Positions 40,101 through 45,274 of a DNA stretch of 64,000 nucleotides are shown piece by piece. How positions within the stretch are numbered: position 1 is the first letter of the stretch; every line of letters starts with the position of its first letter. The DNA comes from Anagrus nilaparvatae (lineage: Eukaryota > Arthropoda > Insecta > Hymenoptera > Mymaridae), in the NCBI GenBank assembly GCA_022575985.1, contig JAKSXM010000002.1, positions 17,533,001 through 17,597,000 of the forward strand, given 5' to 3'. A model generated the notes under the pieces. It saw only the letters and a program-made list of their open reading frames with translations, searched no databases and was not told the DNA's origin. A program made the translations under genes and the position numbers.

Positions 40101-42415
40101 TAAAATTCTCAAGCCAGGGAAGTTTTCTATTGAAAACCGTACCTTCAGAACTCTGAAATATTTCGGATTTACCCGAAAACCCACCAGACCTGATAAGTTA
40201 GGTTAACCCCACACCCCTAATAGCTATAGAAATAAATTCCGGATTGTAATGATTCTATATAGTAAAATATAATTGTAAGCTTTTGGCTCGTTTTTCTATT
40301 CAGTTTGTTGTTGATAAACCATAATTTTTAATTCGTCTACGGTATAAATAATCAAAATAATATTAACTTTTTTTTTATTTTTCTGACATTTTGCTTTGAA
40401 AAATTTTCAATTTTAATGGTATTAGAATATTAGCTCGCGTACTGGAACCATGTGAATTTTTATCTTCCAATCAATATTCCGAATCTCTTAGCTAAGCCAA
40501 ATTCTTTTTTAATTTATTAATCCTAATTCGTATCATTAAAAATATTGTAAATTTATTACTCTTATATATTTGTTAAATCGTCTGCTTTGTAAGCATTAAG
40601 CTAAAAAAAATTAATAATAATTTATATTTTATTGACTATTAATCACAGTAATGTTCGTTTTTGCACGAGTCGTTCTTATAGTCATAGAATCTGATGCTAT
40701 TGCCCCAACATCCAGACCCCACTAGAAGTCCTCTCGGGACACCTTAAGTTGGTACGAGACAGTAATAAAAACACAAATATAAAAAGTAACCTCCGATAAA
40801 AAATTGTCTTCCTAACATACCGAAAAATTCTCATATTTTTATTTTAAATTTCCAACGTGTATTAATAAACACACACACACACATGCATAAAAGAAAATTT
40901 ATATACGTCGGCATGACTTCTTTAAAAGATGTAAATATACCAGTTAATAATTATTTTTTATTCCTTAAAAAATAAAAATAAACTTCGTCTGATAAGACAG
41001 ACATTTTTCCATCAAGTTTTTTTTTAAATGCCAAAGGCTAAACAAACAATAAAAATTTATAAAAAGGTGTGACCATAACTTTATTTTTTTACAATGAAAA
41101 ATTTTTTATACATTACTTGCTAATTATTTGTACACACACACAGATAAATACATAAAAAATCTCTTATTTCGCGTGCATAAATGAAGAAATTGTCAAATAT
41201 TAAGGAAGATATGACTTACGCCACCGAAAAACTACGTCACCAGAGATTTCGCCACCGAGAGTTTGCCACAAATGTATGACCACCAAAAAATATTGACACA
41301 TAAAAATTGCATACAGACTATAATTGAAAAACATTTCTTTGATATGATTCTATTTGACCATCAGTGATTTTCATACGTATATTTTGAATGTCAACTTTTG
41401 ACACGAAAAATTTAACTACCATAAAGTTTTACACCAAAAAATTGACCACGAGAATATTAAAAAAAAATAAGTATTTCATACAATGTGGTACTTTTTTTCC
41501 CTATTTTTTAATATTATAGAGATTAATTTTACAAAACATTTTGCATCAAATATTAAAATGTTATAAAAATATTCTTGTGGTCAACTTTTTTGTGTCAAAC
41601 TTTATAGGTGGTTAAATTTTTCATATCAAAAATCGAAATTAAAAATATCCATGTAAAAATCACTGTTGGTCAATTAGAATCGTATCCAAAAAATGTTTTT
41701 ATATTATACTCTGTATGCAAATTTTTAGTGTCAACATTTTTTGGTGGTCATACTTTTGTGGCGAACTCTCTGTGGCAAAATCTCCGGTGACGTAGTTTTT
41801 CGGTGGCGTAAGGCATATCTTCCAATATTAAAAAATACATGAAAAAAAAAAAACTTTTTTTTTCTCTCATAAAAAAAAAAAAAAATTATTTAAACAATAA
41901 GTAATTATATTATTATGTGTGTAGGCTGTTACTTTTTGTTGTTTATTGTAATAATGTACATAATGATAATGATAATGATGATGATGCACTTGCACTTTCG
42001 TTGTAAAGTCTCTTTTTTTTTTACTTGCACTTTTTTTTATGCATATGAGAAAAAAAAATAACAGTAGTTCATTTGTCTTATTTTTTTTTTTTATTATGTA
42101 AAAAAAAGAGATTTTTTTTTTTGTTGACATTTATGTGTTTGTGTTTTTTTTTATGGATTTTCAAGGATTTTGTAATTTATTGACTTTTTTTGAAGAAATT
42201 TTTTAAATATTTTCAGTTTTATAAGGAAATAAAAAATTTTATGATTTTATTATTTTTTTATTATTGTGGGTGTTTTTCACATAGTAAAAAGGTTAATTAC
42301 ACTGGTCAAATGCACTTTCGCTTTTTGTGTAACCCGAGTTTACCGGTATAAAAATAATAGTCATAAATACCTGAATTAGTCCATACAGAACAAGGATCAA
42401 CCCAATGATCCCCAT
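3731..42415 (-). CDS. Cuticular protein with two RR chitin-binding modules (six exons)
   Basis: Whole-gene entry: join of 42371-42415, 15362-15621, 13648-13767, 7256-7357, 6186-6584 and 3731-4100, complement strand. Lengths 45+260+120+102+399+370 give 1296 nt, 431 residues plus TAA, with no frame conflict at any junction (intron 1 phase 0, the others phase 2). Residues 1-15 are a hydrophobic signal peptide (MGIIGLILVLYGLIQ). Residues about 51-101 form an RR (chitin_bind_4) domain with ERYFRFQT, GTVIGTEGWLDPLG and DYIADAKGF. Residues 142-340 are a low-complexity Asn/Ser/Thr/Arg-rich linker. Residues about 369-415 form a second RR-like module, GSFGYVDPFGIRRVIYYKAD then NGFQ. RR proteins are secreted and bind chitin in the exoskeleton; the role here is inferred from the family. 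It somewhat resembles insect proteins named lethal(3)malignant blood neoplasm, but I cannot confirm that, so no symbol is given. Confidence 0.9.
4101..6185 (-). other. Cuticle gene intron 5
   Basis: A 2.1-kb intron starting GTTTAA (minus strand) and ending CAG. AT-rich filler with one relic of dispersed repeat family B at about 5235-5500. No gene is supported; the 61-codon plus-strand ORF at 5172-5357 lies in that repeat and matches nothing I know. Confidence 0.7.
5235..5500. repeat. Dispersed repeat family B, fragment
   Basis: Contains TTTTTTGGATCATTGAATTT and GGGGTCC, then CTACCCCTTTTAAGG and TTTTTTGCAATAT. The same words recur in the same order near 8.2-8.5, 14.2, 24.0 and 32.3 kb. No clear ends or open frame. 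Confidence 0.4.
6186..6584 (-). CDS. Cuticle gene exon 5: Asn/Ser-rich linker
   Basis: Acceptor TTTATTCCAG| and donor CTTACAG|GTTTAA bound 399 nt. It completes Arg (CG|G), then reads YKKPIVSSSKTAKTPPPATT, a poly-Asn patch (DKNNNNN), a Tyr/Arg-rich patch (NYRLRNRYRNLYRN) and an acidic Ser/Asn patch, ending TPASTY. The open frame starts from the acceptor; the internal Met near 6487 is not needed. Donor GTTTAA is weaker than the others but the phase fits exon 6 exactly. Confidence 0.92.
6585..7255 (-). other. Cuticle gene intron 4
   Basis: A 671-bp intron. It is unusual in holding a less AT-rich ORF on the sense strand (6819-7028, listed separately) that begins right after a plausible acceptor. 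Confidence 0.7.
6819..7028 (-). CDS. Unrecognised ORF within cuticle intron 4 (possible exon)
   Basis: After the acceptor-like TTTTTTATCCAG| the minus strand is open for 69 codons to TAG at 6819-6821. It reads ETFVFFLAFYHGLHHGQLYG, then GIPPLLDGRKICKQDQNLYF and VLGLQIAINVKLFDTLKGLG, ending NYLQRSLLR. There is no ATG in this frame. GC content is clearly above the flanks and the composition is protein-like. I do not recognise the family. In the frame exon 4 would impose, the same DNA reads 45 different codons to a TAG, so it could also be an alternative last exon of the cuticle gene, or a relic of an unrelated gene. Confidence 0.3.
   Translation of the reverse strand, partial: ETFVFFLAFYHGLHHGQLYGIPPLLDGRKICKQDQNLYFVLGLQIAINVKLFDTLKGLGCNYLQRSLLR
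7256..7357 (-). CDS. Cuticle gene exon 4
   Basis: Acceptor TTTTCTTTCAG| and donor TTACG|GTATAT bound 102 nt, phase 2 on both sides. It completes Arg (AG|A) and reads QPEIKDISSNSIESN followed by a Ser/Tyr/His-rich stretch ending YHSL. Low-complexity linker, open throughout in the frame set by its neighbours. Confidence 0.9.
8165..8790. repeat. Dispersed repeat family B, longest copy
   Basis: Contains TTTTTTGGTCGCTAAATAC, TTTTTTGGTCGCTGATTAC, CACCCTTAAATATG and GGGGTCCCAAAG. Equivalent words occur at 5.3, 14.2, 24.0 and 32.3 kb. I cannot define termini or a target duplication. Short ORFs inside (for example 8258-8461 minus) are incidental. Confidence 0.4.
9404..9616 (+). CDS. Hypothetical 70-codon ORF, Lys- and Cys-rich
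   Basis: Begins ATG and reads MCDNKINFTKCPERVKKCCR, then RTMKKMLHHEILDKKKLQ, ending QITEKYC. It is somewhat richer in GC than its flanks and lies antisense within intron 3 of the cuticle gene. There is no signal peptide and no known motif. The four Cys near the start do not match a pattern I know. It may be a chance ORF. Confidence 0.15.
   Translation: MCDNKINFTKCPERVKKCCRRTMKKMLHHEILDKKKLQSLNYSSFVIVNVPAMLNIAQNKQKIQITEKYC
9942..10941. mobile_element. 1-kb foldback element with long terminal inverted repeats and TAA duplication
   Basis: Left end TAA|CAAGGGGAGTTCAATACATT and right end AATGTATTGAACTCCCCTTG|TAA. Each arm is about 430 bp (9942-10372 and 10510-10941), with only scattered mismatches around a loop of about 140 bp. 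Both arms carry CCAATTAACCAAACGGTCAT or its inverse. There is no coding capacity. A 3-bp TAA duplication is what PIF/Harbinger-type transposases make, but the CAAGGGG terminus is not a classic end for that group, so the superfamily is uncertain. Older relatives are at 24.4, 27.9, 46.1 and 57.9 kb. Confidence 0.85.
11509..11655. repeat. Degenerate short tandem motif, TAAGTCCCTAAA
   Basis: About five imperfect units of roughly 25-35 bp built on CTAAGTCCCTAAATCGAAAT. The same motif, inverted, forms a second array at 51987-52107 (GATTTAGGGACC, TCTAGGGACTTATAATAAT), and a weaker one lies near 39145-39230. Confidence 0.5.
12762..12813 (+). CDS. Possible first coding exon, amphipathic N-terminus
   Basis: ATG opens MAISSLGIRQLAVRLPQ in a patch richer in GC than its surroundings, followed by the possible donor CAAA|GTATTT in phase 1. 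The Arg/Leu/Ser pattern without acidic residues looks like a mitochondrial targeting start. I found no partner exon, and if unspliced the frame ends after two more codons. It is antisense to the cuticle gene, in intron 3. Weak. Confidence 0.15.
13648..13767 (-). CDS. Cuticle gene exon 3
   Basis: Acceptor TTATTTCTAG| and donor TACAG|GTAAAT bound 120 nt. Joined to exon 2 it completes a Lys codon (AA|A) and reads SKMIYMGKDKPIQDAIAI, then a Pro/Asn/Arg-rich tail ending RPPNPY. It has no stop in frame and keeps phase 2 at both ends. It links the first RR domain to the low-complexity middle of the protein. Confidence 0.92.
13768..15361 (-). other. Cuticle gene intron 2
   Basis: A 1.6-kb intron starting GTAAGT and ending CTAG. 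Holds a family-B repeat (14095-14345), a piece of the GC-rich hairpin family (about 14440-14515) and a short palindrome near 14960-14985 (GTAGTACTACTAAGTAGTAC). No gene seen. Confidence 0.7.
14095..14345. repeat. Dispersed repeat family B, fragment
   Basis: Contains GGAACACCCTTAAATTC, CAGGATCGCTGATTTTGAA and GGGACCCTAAAGTCG, matching words in the copies at 5.3, 8.2, 24.0 and 32.3 kb. The 64-codon ORF at 14140-14334 lies inside and is incidental. Confidence 0.35.
15362..15621 (-). CDS. Cuticle gene exon 2: first RR chitin-binding domain
   Basis: Acceptor TTTTATTTAG| sits at 15622-15623, and donor CTCAA|GTAAGT follows 15362. The 260-nt exon encodes residues 16-101, starting VSVKCLTADEIEAE and holding the RR domain: ERYFRFQT, a basic stretch, GTVIGTEGWLDPLGYLR and DYIADAKGFRIL. 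The order aromatic-strand, G-x-D-P-x-G, then Y-x-A-D and G-F is the Rebers-Riddiford signature. The first in-frame codon is GTG, which is an internal codon and not a start. Confidence 0.95.
16968..17040 (+). tRNA. tRNA-Ala (anticodon AGC)
   Basis: A 73-nt cloverleaf without encoded CCA. Acceptor GGGGGTG pairs with CTCCTCC; D arm GCTC/GAGC; anticodon stem CTCGC/GCGAG with loop TTAGCAT, anticodon AGC at 17001-17003; five-base variable region AGGTA; T stem CTGGG/CCCAG around loop ATCGACG. The G3:T70 wobble, the main alanine identity element, is present. The loop ATCGA instead of TTCGA is normal for animal tRNA-Ala. Position 6:67 is a T:T mismatch. No intron. Both internal promoter boxes are recognisable, so the gene is probably functional. 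It decodes GCU and, with inosine, GCC. Confidence 0.97.
17047..17058 (+). terminator. RNA polymerase III poly-T terminator of tRNA-Ala
   Basis: A run of twelve T residues begins seven bases after the tRNA 3' end. Four or more T suffice to stop RNA polymerase III. Confidence 0.85.
22577..22851. mobile_element. Short piggyBac-like MITE, termini CCCATTAGCGCC
   Basis: Left CTAA|CCCATTAGCGCCAGCGCG and right CGCGCCGGCGCTAATGGG|TTAA form inverted ends that continue inward (CCACTGACACTCG against the inverse of CGAGCGCCAGTGG). A second inverted pair with AAAAAAGGACTTG lies inside. The right flank is TTAA and the left has one change, CTAA. A TTAA target and CCC start fit the piggyBac class. It is 275 bp with no coding capacity. 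Confidence 0.75.
23850..24375. repeat. Dispersed repeat family B, long copy
   Basis: Contains TTTTTTGGGTTGCCGGTTAC, CCATTTTAAGGTATTTTTGC, TTTTTTGGATCACTGATCTC and GGACCCCGATTTTCG. Word order matches the copies at 5.3, 8.2, 14.2 and 32.3 kb. Overlapping short ORFs on both strands are incidental. Confidence 0.4.
24429..24657. repeat. Right half of a foldback family A element
   Basis: Matches the right arm of the 9942-10941 element in order: GGTGATACAAAATGAGACC, GGTTAACTTGCGAGGTTGCA, AACATTGAGCCCTG, GGAGGGT, and the terminus GGTGTTCCACATGTAGTGAA followed by CTCTCC. The left arm is missing, replaced by family-B sequence. Confidence 0.6.
27852..28535. mobile_element. Old foldback family A copy with inverted arms
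   Basis: The left arm (TTCCAATGGGGTTTCTGGG, CAGGGCTCAATGTTATTAAA) is inverted in the right arm (TTTAATAACATTGAGCCC, CCAGACAGTCCATTGGAA). Spacing and words match the intact 1-kb element at 9942, but both outermost ends are eroded and no duplication can be read. Confidence 0.6.
28877..29125 (-). pseudogene. LINE reverse transcriptase C-terminal relic
   Basis: The minus strand reads VVPHMDNCNVVYPDITDELR, then LHRLTNSGIRYIFGVRRSDH and ISLYKRQQRWKS. The order [DN]-[YN]-C-[ND]-V-V-Y, then L-x-R-x-x-N-x-x-I-R-[FY]-I-F-G-[VL]-R-R-x-D-H-[IV]-S is typical of the region after the RT domain in Jockey/CR1-like insect LINEs. Stops lie just upstream and the rest of the polymerase is absent, so this is a dead 5'-truncated copy. 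It lies head to tail with a different LINE relic at 29.4-30.6 kb. Confidence 0.65.
29140..29300. repeat. GC-rich hairpin repeat family C, diverged copy
   Basis: AAAAAGCACGTATTTCTGGC, then TTTTCTTGCTACTGACGATG and CATCTTCGGCTTTGCCTTGG match in order the copy at 63480-63620 (AAAAAGCACGTATTTCCCGG, TTTTCTCGACACTGATGCAG, CATCCTCGGCTTCGCCTCGG). This copy is decayed. Confidence 0.6.
29306..29330. repeat. ATATT microsatellite
   Basis: About five units of ATATT in a row, between the hairpin repeat and the R1-like LINE relic. Confidence 0.7.
29380..29788 (-). pseudogene. R1-like LINE ORF2 relic: APE-type endonuclease
   Basis: Reading 29788 downward in one frame gives MNNARAVEEVLHQIALEMDA, SILLLSE, WYSGDAG, ATCGGTTYINCYLLSNKAAE and DFNARALEWDMPTNN. 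These are the landmarks of the endonuclease domain of R1-clade retrotransposons: the N-terminal Asn, LLLSE, the CYL strand, and GDFNA..EWG (here RDFNA). Three in-frame stops, all TGA, interrupt it (after NIRQ, CQV and NLRG), so it is dead. The RT domain that should follow is missing. ORF1 lies directly upstream. Confidence 0.85.
29790..30620 (-). pseudogene. R1-like LINE ORF1 relic: gag-like, zinc knuckles
   Basis: The minus strand has a very basic stretch at 30289-30501 (MGSTKGKKKMRKQPAKKTTK, then KPKRKRRFRKKK), which suits the N-terminal part of a LINE ORF1. Further down, in shifted frames, come ARCYKYLCYVYNQYACK and KLCLKCGAENP. These are decayed CCHC zinc knuckles of the pattern that closes R1/Jockey ORF1, just before the ORF2 start at 29788. 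Several frame changes are needed to read it through, so it is a pseudogene. About 60 bases further 5' the sequence changes character, perhaps the element's edge. Confidence 0.7.
30623..30687 (+). CDS. Possible upstream exon of the exonuclease gene
   Basis: After a pyrimidine-rich tract and AAAG| the plus strand reads AFKKPAFNPDVLSVAKSPKF then I, with A/T third positions like the exonuclease exon. A possible donor TTATTT|GTTAAT would be phase 1, which is the phase the exonuclease exon needs (completing Ser). The donor is weak, and the segment abuts the R1-like relic, so this may be chance. Confidence 0.2.
30830..30896. repeat. Foldback family A end fragment
   Basis: ATCCATAACTATAG then GGTTACCC and CGGTCTCCCCTTG resemble the right end at 46700-46732 (GCGGTCTCCCCTCGTAAG) and the intact end at 10900-10941. 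Confidence 0.35.
30970..31610 (+). CDS. DEDDh 3'-5' exonuclease, 3' terminal exon
   Basis: A strong acceptor TTTTTTTTTTCAG| precedes an open frame of 212 codons ending TAA at 31608. Counting from the first full codon, Exo I is FDLETTDL (Asp14, Glu16), Exo II is LIAHSGFSFDVPCL (Asp107), and Exo III is HNSIVDSLMIEKIF (His168, Asp173), so all five catalytic residues of the DEDDh (DnaQ/TREX-like) fold are present. Such enzymes remove nucleotides from DNA or RNA 3' ends with two metal ions; the substrate here cannot be told. The frame has no Met before Exo I and a stop at 30954, so at least one 5' exon is missing; the acceptor is phase 1. It lies antisense inside intron 1 of the cuticle gene. Only about a dozen codons end in G or C. 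AATAAA overlaps the stop. Animal genes annotated as 'PolC-type-like' exonucleases have this build. Confidence 0.82.
31675..31960. repeat. Foldback family A fragment, diverged
   Basis: GGCCTTCTGGGCCTATAGAG at the left and AACCAGAAGTTTTTTGGC then GACTTGCAAGGTG at the right echo the arms of family A (CCAGAAGGCCCATTGG, CCAGAAGAGTTTTGG, AACTTGGGAGG). Heavily decayed. Confidence 0.35.
32205..32480. repeat. Dispersed repeat family B, fragment
   Basis: Contains GGGTTTTTTGGGTTGCTGAT, CACAAACTTCGGG, GTTTTTGCAAATTTAATTG and GGACCCCAAAATTCG, matching the copies at 5.3, 8.2, 14.2 and 24.0 kb. The 63-codon ORF inside is incidental. Confidence 0.4.
33795..33970 (+). pseudogene. LINE reverse transcriptase relic (palm-entry region)
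   Basis: In two shifted frames the plus strand reads LSKILEKL, then NDQMVQYIQAILFDTM, a stop, and TGFRKCSRIKTTQLKLSDNI. This is the RT block L-S-K-[IV]-[FL]-E-K-[IL] ... [QT]-[ST]-G-F-R-K-x-x-S-T-x-T-x-L-L-K-L-[ST]-D-[DN]-I of Jockey/CR1-like LINEs. It has stops and a frameshift and no neighbouring domains, so it is dead. It may belong to the same family as the C-terminal relic at 28877-29125, in opposite orientation. Confidence 0.65.
38575..38945. repeat. Imperfect tandem repeat, about 148-bp period
   Basis: TACCTAATTTTTTTC followed by AGTATCGTTTTTACTC occurs from 38665 and again from 38813, with a partial third start at 38883. Each is followed by a similar stretch ending in TTAAAATTTT and TACAAAAAACACTAC-like words. 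No coding potential. Confidence 0.55.
40697..40834 (-). CDS. Small ORF with signal-peptide-like start
   Basis: ATG opens 45 codons: MRIFRYVRKTIFYRRLLFIF, then VFLLLSRTNLRCPERTSSGV and WMLGQ. A basic N-terminus followed by a strongly hydrophobic core looks like a secretion signal. The second half is distinctly GC-richer than its surroundings. In the next frame the same DNA reads LLVGSGCWGNSIRFYDYK then SCKNEHYCD and a stop, also protein-like, so the true frame is unclear. It lies on the sense strand inside cuticle intron 1, 1.5 kb downstream of exon 1. Could be a secreted peptide gene, a lost exon or chance. Confidence 0.2.
   Translation of the reverse strand: MRIFRYVRKTIFYRRLLFIFVFLLLSRTNLRCPERTSSGVWMLGQ
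40870..40884. repeat. CA microsatellite
   Basis: Seven AC/CA dinucleotides in a row. Confidence 0.8.
41204..41823. mobile_element. 620-bp foldback element with 8-bp target duplication
   Basis: AATATTAA at 41196-41203 is repeated at 41824-41831, flanking ends GGAAGATATGACTTACGCCA and its inverse TGGCGTAAGGCATATCTTCC. The arms run almost to the centre (about 290 bp each), carrying CCACCGAAAAACTACGTCAC, TATGACCACCAAAAAATATT and their inverses, so the whole element can fold into one long hairpin. There is no coding capacity. An 8-bp duplication is made by hAT-type and a few other transposases; the GGAAG terminus is not the usual hAT CAG, so the class is left open. Confidence 0.85.
42371..42415 (-). 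CDS. Cuticle gene exon 1: start codon and signal peptide
   Basis: On the minus strand ATG at 42415 opens 15 codons, MGIIGLILVLYGLIQ, followed at once by the donor CAG|GTATTT. The peptide is a typical short hydrophobic secretion signal. The donor is phase 0, matching the phase-0 acceptor at 15621, and that next exon has no start codon of its own and lacks a signal peptide. No other candidate I saw supplied both a hydrophobic leader and the right phase (MKILK at 39705 and a 19-codon ORF at 16028-16084 are phase 0 but not hydrophobic). The join across 26.7 kb is an inference from phase and biology. Confidence 0.78.
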
Positions 42416-42721
42416 TCTCAGCTACTGAATAAACTCAACTTTACTTAAAAAAAACCATTCAAAAAATTTTTTTCTATTTTTCAGAAAATTAAAATGGCAA
42501 CAAAAAACCAAAGTTTTTAAAAAACACATCACTTAAAACAAAAAATTTGTTAAAACTCACATTTTTAAAACTTAAAAAATTCGATAAAAATAAAAAAAAA
42601 AATTTAAGAAAAACAGCAAGCACTTTCAAGTTCGAAAGACGACATAATACTGGACAGTGTATAAAAATGTTTTTTATTTTTGTATATAAAAAAAAACACC
42701 AATATCCTGACTTTACCGCCA

Positions 42722-42748
42722 CTACTACAAACTACTACTACTACTACT
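42722..42748. repeat. ACT microsatellite
   Basis: Repeated ACT triplets (CCACTACTACAAACTACTAC and onward), within the presumed 5' UTR or promoter of the cuticle gene. Confidence 0.8.
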
Positions 42749-42816
42749 GCGCTTCACTCCTACGATTTTATGTGTATACAACAGAGACTTTCGGCCGGCT
42801 CTCTGCCTGCACTCGG

Positions 42817-42823
42817 TTTTATA
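42817..42823 (-). promoter_or_regulatory. Candidate TATA box of the cuticle gene
   Basis: On the minus strand TATAAAA is followed by the only GC-rich patch nearby (CCGAGTGCAGGCAGAGAGCC), which would hold the start site about 30 bases on, near 42792. That leaves roughly 380 bases to the ATG at 42415, with a possible 5' UTR donor GGCG|GTAAAG near 42716. Position and composition support it, but no transcript evidence is available. Confidence 0.4.
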
Positions 42824-44134
42824 AAGTTGTATTGAATATTATACTTTACTTGCATGTAATCAACACAAGTAATAGGGCTTTCTCTTTCTTTACTTGTTGT
42901 TTTTTTTAATTTGCTCTGTTTTTTTTAATATTTAAACTAATTTTTAATTACTATTGTAATTTTTTTTTTTTTGGCTGACCAACTCGTCTTTATCTACTGA
43001 ATTTTTCTATACTCGTTAAAAAAATTAAAATTTATGGATTATTATGATATATTTTTTTATGTAACGTTTTTTTTAATGAAGCTAAAGTTAACTACTTTTA
43101 TAAAATTTATATTTACCAACAAATCATCTTCCTTGACATATTTAAAAAATTTTTTTATTATTTATTTCTTATCTTTTCTCATTTTTATTTTTTGATTCAG
43201 ATTTATACATAATAATAATTAATGTAATTTTTGTACGTAATATTGCGTGTAAATTCCATTTTTATTTTTGATTAATTATATGCGAATTTTTGATTTTTAC
43301 TCGAAATATTGTATTACAGTTACGAAATAATAAATGCAGCTTTTGATAACCTAATTTTTTTGAGAATTACTGAAATATTGCTAAGTATCATGTAATAATT
43401 TGAAAAATTAAGTCCATATTTTTAAATTTTTGTTTGCAATCTTACTGCTGCGCAAGTATTTTGAATAACCGAAAAAAAACTTTTTTTTTGCCATCGTTGA
43501 GCGAGAAAAAAATTCCGCTAATGACAAACAGTATTCTGTAACCATCAATGGAAATAATCTAATGGAAAACGAAATGTCCGCTTGTCACGAGCTTTTTTTT
43601 TTTAGTATAAAAACAAGTATTTTACACCAAATTACAGCATGATAGTATGATACCATTGCTAAAAAAATGTATTAATCGTGTATATTCTCAAGCTGCACTA
43701 AATGAATTTCACCTAAGTTACTTAAAAATTTAGGAATTCAGTTAAATTTCAGGACAAATCAAAGTAAAAATTTTAAATTTCTAGTAAAAACAAAAAAGTA
43801 GTTTAAAATAACTAAAACACATTAAATTAATTAATTTTAACGTATTAAATAAACCTTTTAACAAATTATTAAGAAAATAGACTAAAATTGAACTAAGATT
43901 GACTTCTACGATTCTGGTTTATTTTGCTTATTTTGGAAAGCTTATTCATTCAAATATTCAATAATTCTCGAAAACAATAATTTAACAATAATACTTGATC
44001 TTCTATTTTTAGTCATCAATCAAAAGATTATTTTCGAAATTTCATAATTTTGCCCTAATCAACATAATTGACGCATCAATATCTTAACCAAAATCCCCTT
44101 GATGCAAGAGCTACAAAAATTCTACCAATCTAAC

Positions 44135-44220
44135 TCCGGGATGTCCCGCCTACCCTTGACTCCGCCTAATAACCCCGTTACCCATAACAACCACCCTCAC
44201 ACCAGCTTATAGATAACAAC
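44135..44220. promoter_or_regulatory. C-rich patch upstream of cuticle gene, possible enhancer
   Basis: About 85 bases with GC far above the flanks, containing GGGATGTCCCGCC, CCCTTGACTCCGCC and CCCCGTTACCC. On the minus strand GGCGGAGTCAAGGG and GGCGGGAC resemble GC-box spacing. There is no open frame worth naming. It lies 1.3-1.4 kb upstream of the presumed cuticle promoter. Function is a guess. Confidence 0.2.
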
Positions 44221-45101
44221 CAATCACACTTCTAATACAAAAAGTCACATATTTACGCATAAATAAAAATTTCTTCAAATACAAAAATTCGCAGATAAAA
44301 ATATTTCTGTAAAATTAAATTTTTATATAATAAATAATAAAAAAAAATGAATTTTATAAATAAAAAATTACACAAGTTACTTAATTCCTACAAGCACAAC
44401 CATCAAGCCATTAAAAAATAAAAATTTTGTTAAATAATAATTTAACTTTTGATAATGTTACAAGAAAAATTTTTCATAAATCGTCTTCGTAATATAATAA
44501 AAAAAATTACAATTTAAAGAATTTTCATAAAATAAGTGAAATCTAAAAAAAAAATTTTTTATAATTTCACATCTACCTAACAAGCAAAATTATCATCAAA
44601 TTAATGTAATAACAATTTAATACTACTGAATATTTCTAATTATGTAAAAAAATTGATTACCTTACACACATACATACACAATTTTAATATTATGAAAGAT
44701 CAGAAAGTAATAATAGTAATTTAATATATAAAAATTAATAATTTCATTACAAAAAAAAATCTAAAGTGAGCGAGATTTTTCTAAATCGAAATTCGATATA
44801 AATAAATATTTACAACACTATAACTTTCGTAATTTAACATTAGAGTATATCTCATATATAAGTCAAAAAGCATCACAAGAGCGTTCATACATAATAAAAA
44901 CACACCCAGTATGGGGTCAGTAATTTCGCGAGAACAGGCATATATAAGAAAAATTTTCAAAAAAAAATCATTCAACTTTTTATTTTTTACTATATAGTAC
45001 AGACTCCACACGAAGTTGTAATATTGACGAGTATAAAATATGTGTACAGGAAACAATAAAGGCGTTTCCCACTTATAATGTCTTAAAGGCATTTTGACCT
45101 T

Positions 45102-45109
45102 TATAAATA
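45102..45109 (+). promoter_or_regulatory. TATA-like motif TATAAATA
   Basis: CTTTATAAATAGGCGAACG is a near-ideal TATA context in a locally GC-raised stretch (45085-45180), and the inverse also reads TATAAAGG. It would drive the weak plus-strand ORF at 45275. In this AT-rich DNA such motifs arise easily, so confidence is low. Confidence 0.2.
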
Positions 45110-45274
45110 GGCGAACGAATTTTTATTCTTTGATAATCGATGCCAATCGTTTTATGGGCGCAGTACTATATGCCTTTTTTTTTATTACATGTCAAAAAAA
45201 TCACTTTTATTTAAATTGTCTTGTCGCCCTTATGTTACATACATAAAATATTGTTTACTTTTTTTTATGTAGCA

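Larger units (their letters stand above)
15622..42370 (-). other. Cuticle gene intron 1 (about 26.7 kb)
   Basis: Starts GTATTT and ends TTTATTTAG on the minus strand. It contains tRNA-Ala (16968), a piggyBac-like MITE (22577), family A and B repeats, two LINE relics (28877-30620), the exonuclease exon (30970-31610), a third LINE relic (33795), a tandem repeat (38575) and a 620-bp foldback (41204). The long stretches 17.1-22.5, 25.0-27.8, 32.5-33.7 and 34.8-38.4 kb hold nothing I can name beyond AT-rich filler and simple repeats. Confidence 0.65.

Noticed and set aside
42547..42909. 120-codon plus-strand ORF over the cuticle promoter
   Set aside because: Low-complexity Lys, Tyr and Phe runs, no domain, and it is antisense to the presumed promoter, 5' UTR and ACT microsatellite; open by composition.
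44781..45092. 103-codon minus-strand ORF with TATAAAGG just upstream
   Set aside because: The ATG is too close to the TATA motif for a transcript to include it, and the protein has no recognisable feature.
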